From assembly GCF_949628265.1 (NCBI RefSeq), contig NC_088787.1, forward strand, positions 1,292,501 through 1,356,500: 64,000 nt of DNA, in the 5' to 3' direction. Each line of letters starts with the position of its first letter. Within the stretch, counting starts at the first letter, position 1. The notes beneath the pieces were generated by a model that was given only the letters and a program-made list of their open reading frames with translations, was not told the DNA's origin and did not search any database. Below, in pieces: positions 61,101 to 64,000 of this stretch. The DNA is from Cloeon dipterum. Lineage: Eukaryota > Arthropoda > Insecta > Ephemeroptera > Baetidae. The position numbers and the translations under genes are program-made.

Positions 61101-61705
61101 AAAATTTATCAAAAATTAGCAATTTTGTGGTAAAAACGTCTTAGACGAAGTTTCGGAGCACACCGATCGATTCTTGAGGGTTAAATTAGGTATAGAAGAT
61201 GGTTTTCCCGACCAAAAAGTCAAGCGTAATGTGTAACTTTTTTTCCCGCCAAAAAATATGAATGCGAGAACTGCGCATGCGTGAGAGCTAGTTTGAGCAC
61301 TTGCAGAGAGATGACTTCTTTGTCTCACGCATGCGCAGTTCCTGGATATACTTTCAAATTGTTTTGGTGGGAAAAAATAAACCTCGTTAAAGACGGTCTG
61401 TAAAATTTCAAAGGAATAATTCTCACGTGCATGCGTCGGGATGGAAAGGGAACAAGTTTAGGAGCGGAAGAAGATCCGCCATTTTGGGTCGAGAGTGAAA
61501 CCAAAGTGACGGGAGTGTTGTCCTGGTGGGCAAGGCTGAGGAAGACTCTTTCCTCGAACACTGCCATGTACAGAGGATAAATAGGTGCAGGCCGTGAATG
61601 CGTTTTATCGTATTCAAGGTGGTTCCACTTGGAGACGGTGGTGAAGTTCAAGCCGTTTGCCATCCACGGCCTGATTAAAAAGGCTAGAAATAAAATTGGA
61701 GGCAT
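55104..61705 (-). CDS. Yellow/MRJP-family protein E, membrane-anchored, long tyrosine tail (473 aa)
   Basis: Exons 61705-61427, 61097-60495, 60444-60306 and 55504-55104 join in phase to 473 codons plus stop; the last intron is 4.8 kb and full of repeats. The ectodomain is divergent (RLWVLDVGSPYC, PYRMLLDANGNL) and its N-terminus is shorter. The last exon gives a membrane span (about 363-390) and a tail with YDSA (411), YDDV (416), YDDV (436), YVDK (449) and YLQV (461), clearly of the long-tail class of gene B. The long-intron joining is inferred from matching phase, strand order and the absence of any other yellow exons between 55.5 and 60.3 kb; the ectodomain exons are certain as a gene, their link to this tail somewhat less so. 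Confidence 0.75.
55550..56460. repeat. Tandem array of a ~180-bp unit in the last intron of yellow E
   Basis: About five degenerate units. The word GCCCAGTCTTGGGCACC or close variants recurs near 55680, 55856, 56038, 56219 and 56393, with spacings of 174-182. Each unit also has GAGCGGGCAG, GGTCACTTGCGGTC and TTTTGCATTTCAGGCATGA. The array begins just upstream of the acceptor of the tail exon. Confidence 0.8.
57114..57606 (+). CDS. Possible small three-exon gene inside yellow E intron (78 aa)
   Basis: Downstream of a CpG-rich stretch (56890-57000), an ATG at 57114 leads into a GTAAGG donor (57126). Open segments with good splice sites follow (57315-57377 and 57445-57606), all in phase 0 and ending in TGA. 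The predicted product is basic in its last exon (KCLKLRTTRRK) and has no family resemblance I recognise. Opposite strand to the host gene. The frame is short, so this may be a noncoding transcript or chance. Confidence 0.25.
58190..58545. mobile_element. Diverged foldback element in yellow E intron
   Basis: Two inverted arms with GCTGAAAACCAAAATCAGTT on one side and CTGATTTTTGGTTCCAGC on the other, meeting in an A/T-rich loop. Same family as the element at 50038-50459 but with more mismatches. Confidence 0.55.
58790..59620. repeat. Long palindrome of about 830 bp
   Basis: Arms of about 400 bases mirror each other around 59198-59204. The inner 300 bases of each arm are close to identical (for example CGACTCGAGGCCGCTCGATC near 59046 and its inverse near 59340); similarity falls outward to ACTGCGTTG and its inverse at the ends. 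No open frame of note. Probably a foldback transposon. Confidence 0.8.
59770..60245. repeat. GGGCACC/GGTTACC-rich repeats with an inner inverted-repeat element
   Basis: Repeated words such as GGGCACCCAATGG and GGTTACCTTTTGG in both orientations. Between about 59800 and 59970 two arms (CCTAGGGCTGTCA and TGACAGCCCTAG at the inner edges) form an inverted repeat. The related words in 55650-56760 suggest one element family seeded both blocks. Confidence 0.55.
61269..61340. repeat. Perfect 18-bp inverted repeat in yellow E intron 1
   Basis: AACTGCGCATGCGTGAGA (61269-61286) and its exact reverse complement (61323-61340) are separated by 36 bases. The core resembles the NRF-1 consensus GCGCATGCGC; the arms could equally be the ends of a tiny MITE. 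Confidence 0.6.
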
Positions 61706-61996
61706 CGCTCCCCCAAAAAATGAACTGGACAGACGATGCGTGTAGTCCTGAATAAGTGTTGAGCAGGAAAAACTGCGTTTTATCTTGAAGCAGGAAGAAT
61801 TGAAAAGAAAACTCTATTTTTGTGATTTTTAATGATATTTATTTTGCGATTAAGTTCTGATTGGCAATAAGAATTCCTTGCTTGATGCAAACCACAATAT
61901 TCCAGTATAGATAAAAGCACAGGAAGCAGGTTGATTCGACCATAAATAATAACAATTAATGTGTTCAGATTTAACAACTAAAACTCAACAATTTAA
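61706..61996. other. Intergenic between yellow E start and orphan tail
   Basis: AT-rich; presumably contains the yellow E promoter. No clear TATA box and no coding exon recognised. Confidence 0.35.
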
Positions 61997-62491
61997 TTAA
62001 ATTGTCAGATTCGGAGAGCTCAAGCTCAAAGGTTTGAATTTGTCATTCAAAGGTGCCGATCCATCGTCACCTTGGGGTTCATTTTCCTGCTCTTTAGTCT
62101 CCTCATCCTCGGTGGGAATGGGAGGAGGCGGTCCCATTCTGTCAAAGAATTCCGATTTGGTCAGAACAGGCCGGGAACGAATTTCTACTCCTGGAATAGG
62201 CGGGAGCGGTCTTTCATAAAAGCTCTTAGGAAGAGTATCAGGGGTGACGTAGCCGTAATCCGCTGAGGTCGAAGGTTCAGGGTAGATTTCCTCGTAAACC
62301 ACATCAGATTGTCTGGCGGGTTCAAAGAGGACCAGCGTGGAGGAGTCGTGGAGGATTTCTTCGGGAATAACAGCGGGAACCTCTTGCCGTTTCTGCCTCT
62401 TGACGAACCACAGAAATGCCAAGCCACACAGGACCAAGGTGGACAGGTTGGTCAGGATCAATATCACGTTCAGCACTCGACAAGCGGACAT
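61997..62491 (-). CDS. Orphan long-tail membrane exon, adaptor-like (164 aa)
   Basis: An intact exon of the long-tail class: possible acceptor before 62517, phase compatible with a phase-1 yellow intron, stop at 61997. No yellow ectodomain exons lie upstream on this strand within the window; the next yellow exon (63710) is on the other strand. If translated from the ATG at 62491 it is a 164-residue protein: a membrane span at about 8-30 followed by KRQKRQ, then a tail with YEEI (Tyr66, the classical Src-family SH2 preference), YGYV (79), YERP (92), LPPIPG and PPPPIP proline clusters. That plan resembles transmembrane adaptors such as LAT. It may instead be a remnant of a deleted gene, or have exons beyond the right edge. 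Confidence 0.5.
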   Translation of the reverse strand: MSACRVLNVILILTNLSTLVLCGLAFLWFVKRQKRQEVPAVIPEEILHDSSTLVLFEPARQSDVVYEEIYPEPSTSADYGYVTPDTLPKSFYERPLPPIPGVEIRSRPVLTKSEFFDRMGPPPPIPTEDEETKEQENEPQGDDGSAPLNDKFKPLSLSSPNLTI

Positions 62492-63284
62492 GGCCGGAAG
62501 CTTGCCAGAATTTATTTCTTAAGGAAATAAATAACAAGCTGAGTTTGGCTGGATCTGCATGCGGAGCTGAAATTGTTTTGAATAATTTCTTAGCAAAAGG
62601 GATGGAAAATGGGACGAAAGTAATCATAAGAGTTATGAAAATTTTATCAGATTTGATTGCTAAAGAGGTGACAAATTAGGTCCGTCTTGTATAGCGTCAA
62701 ATATATCGATAGAAAAAAATAAATTTAACTCTTAGCAATAGCAAAACGAATTTATTCCACGTGAATTCAAGGAAGCATGGATGATGAGCAAATACTCTAA
62801 TAAAATTCTCAAAAATTATCCTAGAAACCAACATATTGTTTAGGGACAGCTACGATTCTATAGACAATTCAGTAAGAGAACGTGAAAGTTATTTTTTAAC
62901 ATAAATTTAGAAGATAAAAAGGTATCAATGATAAGACTTACCTAGAGAGAAAAAATAAGCAGAGTTGAGGACAAGAGCCTTTGCTTGAATAATGTTGTGT
63001 ATTTTTCTCACTCTCTGAGCCTCTGCGCTCGCTATTTCTATAATAAACCAACACGGAAGTTAATCGCACATGTTATCGTTGTGATTAATAAAATATTAAT
63101 AAGAAATCATATCGTCTGACTATAAAAGGCAATTTAAAAAATATAACACCTCCTAGCTGTCGTGTATACATTTTTTATCTTATCATTAAAACAGTTTTAA
63201 TAAATCTGGAAATAAAATATCGTGTTTTTAATGTTGAACAAATATTAATATTTATTTATAATAACGCTTAATTAATAGGACCAA
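62492..63284. other. Intergenic, AT-rich
   Basis: Beyond the possible acceptor of the orphan tail, no yellow exon, repeat family member or other coding exon is recognisable. Confidence 0.4.
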
Positions 63285-63441
63285 TTCTGTCTTCATTTGG
63301 TAAGACTTGCAGATTATTAGATGACCGATTCAGGATCGAGCCTCATTTCTACGTACTTGTCCGGAGTGCGAGGTCCCAAACCGACGTTTTCGTACGGAAC
63401 TCCCGGATTTGCAATGCCGACGTCGTCCTACTCGGCCGGAG
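63285..63441 (-). pseudogene. Decayed long-tail exon relic
   Basis: On the minus strand the sequence reads APAE, stop, DDVG, then VPYENVGLGP and DKYVEM before a stop. The TAG (63428-63430) stands exactly where genes B and E have the tyrosine codon of YDDVG. The family C-terminus (LQVLPNED, compare LQVLPSDD in gene E) follows in a shifted frame at about 63285-63312. There is no membrane span. A clear remnant of a long cytoplasmic tail. Confidence 0.7.
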
Positions 63442-63662
63442 CGGAAGGCGCATGTTCCATATGATAGATCTGGTTAGCTGCTTTTGTGGTTAAAAGTTCT
63501 TCCTTATACAAGAGTTTTTGCCAACAGCAGTTATTCTCGTCTCAGTTTTTCCGGTTTTGTTTCGGCCTCACATTATCAAGTGATTAATCGATTTTTAGGA
63601 TATCCTCTGCTTATCGATAATGACGCAGAGCTTATTCTTGTCGAAACTTCCTTATATGTCGG

Positions 63663-63669
63663 TATAAAA
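63663..63669 (+). promoter_or_regulatory. TATA box of yellow gene G
   Basis: TATAAAA 41 bases before the ATG at 63710, which leaves a very short leader. Consistent with the start chosen for the partial gene at the right edge. Confidence 0.7.
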
Positions 63670-63709
63670 GACCCGTCCAAGAGAACAAATAAGCATTCGA
63701 CAATCCGTT

Positions 63710-63988
63710 ATGAGCATGCTGACTCCAATCATCGTGGTGACCTTCTCCCTCGGCCTTATTTTCGCGAACGCCGTCGACTTCACAACAGTCTTCGAGTGGG
63801 ACAAATTCGAATACGAGGGAAGCGACGTCCAAGCTAACTACCCTCTCTACATGGCCGTGTTTGGAAAGAGGGTGTTTCTCAGCCTTCATCAGAACGAGGG
63901 CAGTCCCCTGACTTTGGTCTCTCTGCCCATTTCGAATGCGTCTGCTCCGCCTCCGAAACTTACTCCTTTTCCATCCTTGCAATTCCAC
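63710..63988 (+). CDS. Yellow/MRJP-family protein G, first exon only (partial)
   Basis: ATG 63710 to a GTAATG donor at 63989, 93 codons. A signal peptide (residues 1-22) is followed by FTTVFEWDKFEYEG, YPLYMAVFGKRVFLSL, PLTLVSLP and PKLTPFPS, matching the first exon of the minus-strand yellow genes, with the phase-0 donor in the same place. It is nearest to gene E in lacking the extra N-terminal segment of genes A-D. It runs off the window, so whether it has a membrane tail is unknown. It is transcribed away from the tail relic and the orphan tail. Confidence 0.85.
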
Positions 63989-64000
63989 GTAATGATTTTA

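Noticed and set aside
1..64000. CRISPR arrays, bacterial operons, riboswitches
   Set aside because: Spliced genes, animal protein families and animal repeats make the DNA eukaryotic; no regularly spaced short direct repeats with unique spacers were seen.

Overview
This 64 kb window is nuclear DNA of an arthropod, most likely an insect. Every coding locus is split by short GT-AG introns. The dominant genes are Yellow/major-royal-jelly-protein (MRJP) homologues, an arthropod-typical animal family, and the intergenic DNA is full of foldback and MITE-like repeats. The order cannot be fixed from sequence alone. Exons of all multi-exon genes were joined by hand; reading phases match at every junction unless a break is stated.

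Layout. (1) 0.9-4.9 kb: three minus-strand genes for cysteine/histidine-rich proteins with TRAF-like zinc fingers; two are intact and one is frameshifted. (2) 5.6-37.8 kb: a segmental triplication of a head-to-head pair, a minus-strand Yellow-type gene and a plus-strand prolyl oligopeptidase (PREP) gene. Yellow A pairs with PREP1 and yellow B with PREP3. In the middle unit the yellow ectodomain exons are gone and only promoter plus membrane/tail exon remain beside PREP2; a second such remnant lies at 25.2 kb. (3) 38.2-43.0 kb: four minus-strand DM9 (DUF3421) genes, three broken and one intact and intronless. (4) 45.7-64 kb: three more complete yellow-type genes (C, D, E; E has a 4.8 kb repeat-filled intron), an orphan tail exon, a decayed tail relic and the first exon of a plus-strand yellow-type gene running off the right edge.

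The most notable feature is the structure of the yellow genes. Yellow proteins are normally secreted, but all five complete genes here add, through a phase-1 intron, a final exon (two in gene C) with a single membrane span and a cytoplasmic tail carrying tyrosine motifs. Tails come in two classes: short, with one LYGV(V/L) site, and long, with several YDDV, YEEV, YDEV, YLKV or YLQV sites. They look like type I receptors with SH2-docking or ITIM/ITAM-like tails. Several loci keep only the membrane and tail part, as small adaptor-like proteins. I found no precedent for this that I can name; it is the best candidate for an undescribed system, possibly peptide or amine sensing by a Yellow beta-propeller next to a peptide-trimming PREP.

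Intergenic DNA is largely repetitive: about 18 copies of a repeat centred on TTTGCGTCA, modules carrying 14 perfect CRE palindromes (TGACGTCA), foldback elements, a palindrome of about 830 bp, a 5S-rRNA-like retroelement in the same intron of all three PREP genes, and a small inverted-repeat insertion with an 8-bp target duplication in the PREP promoter.
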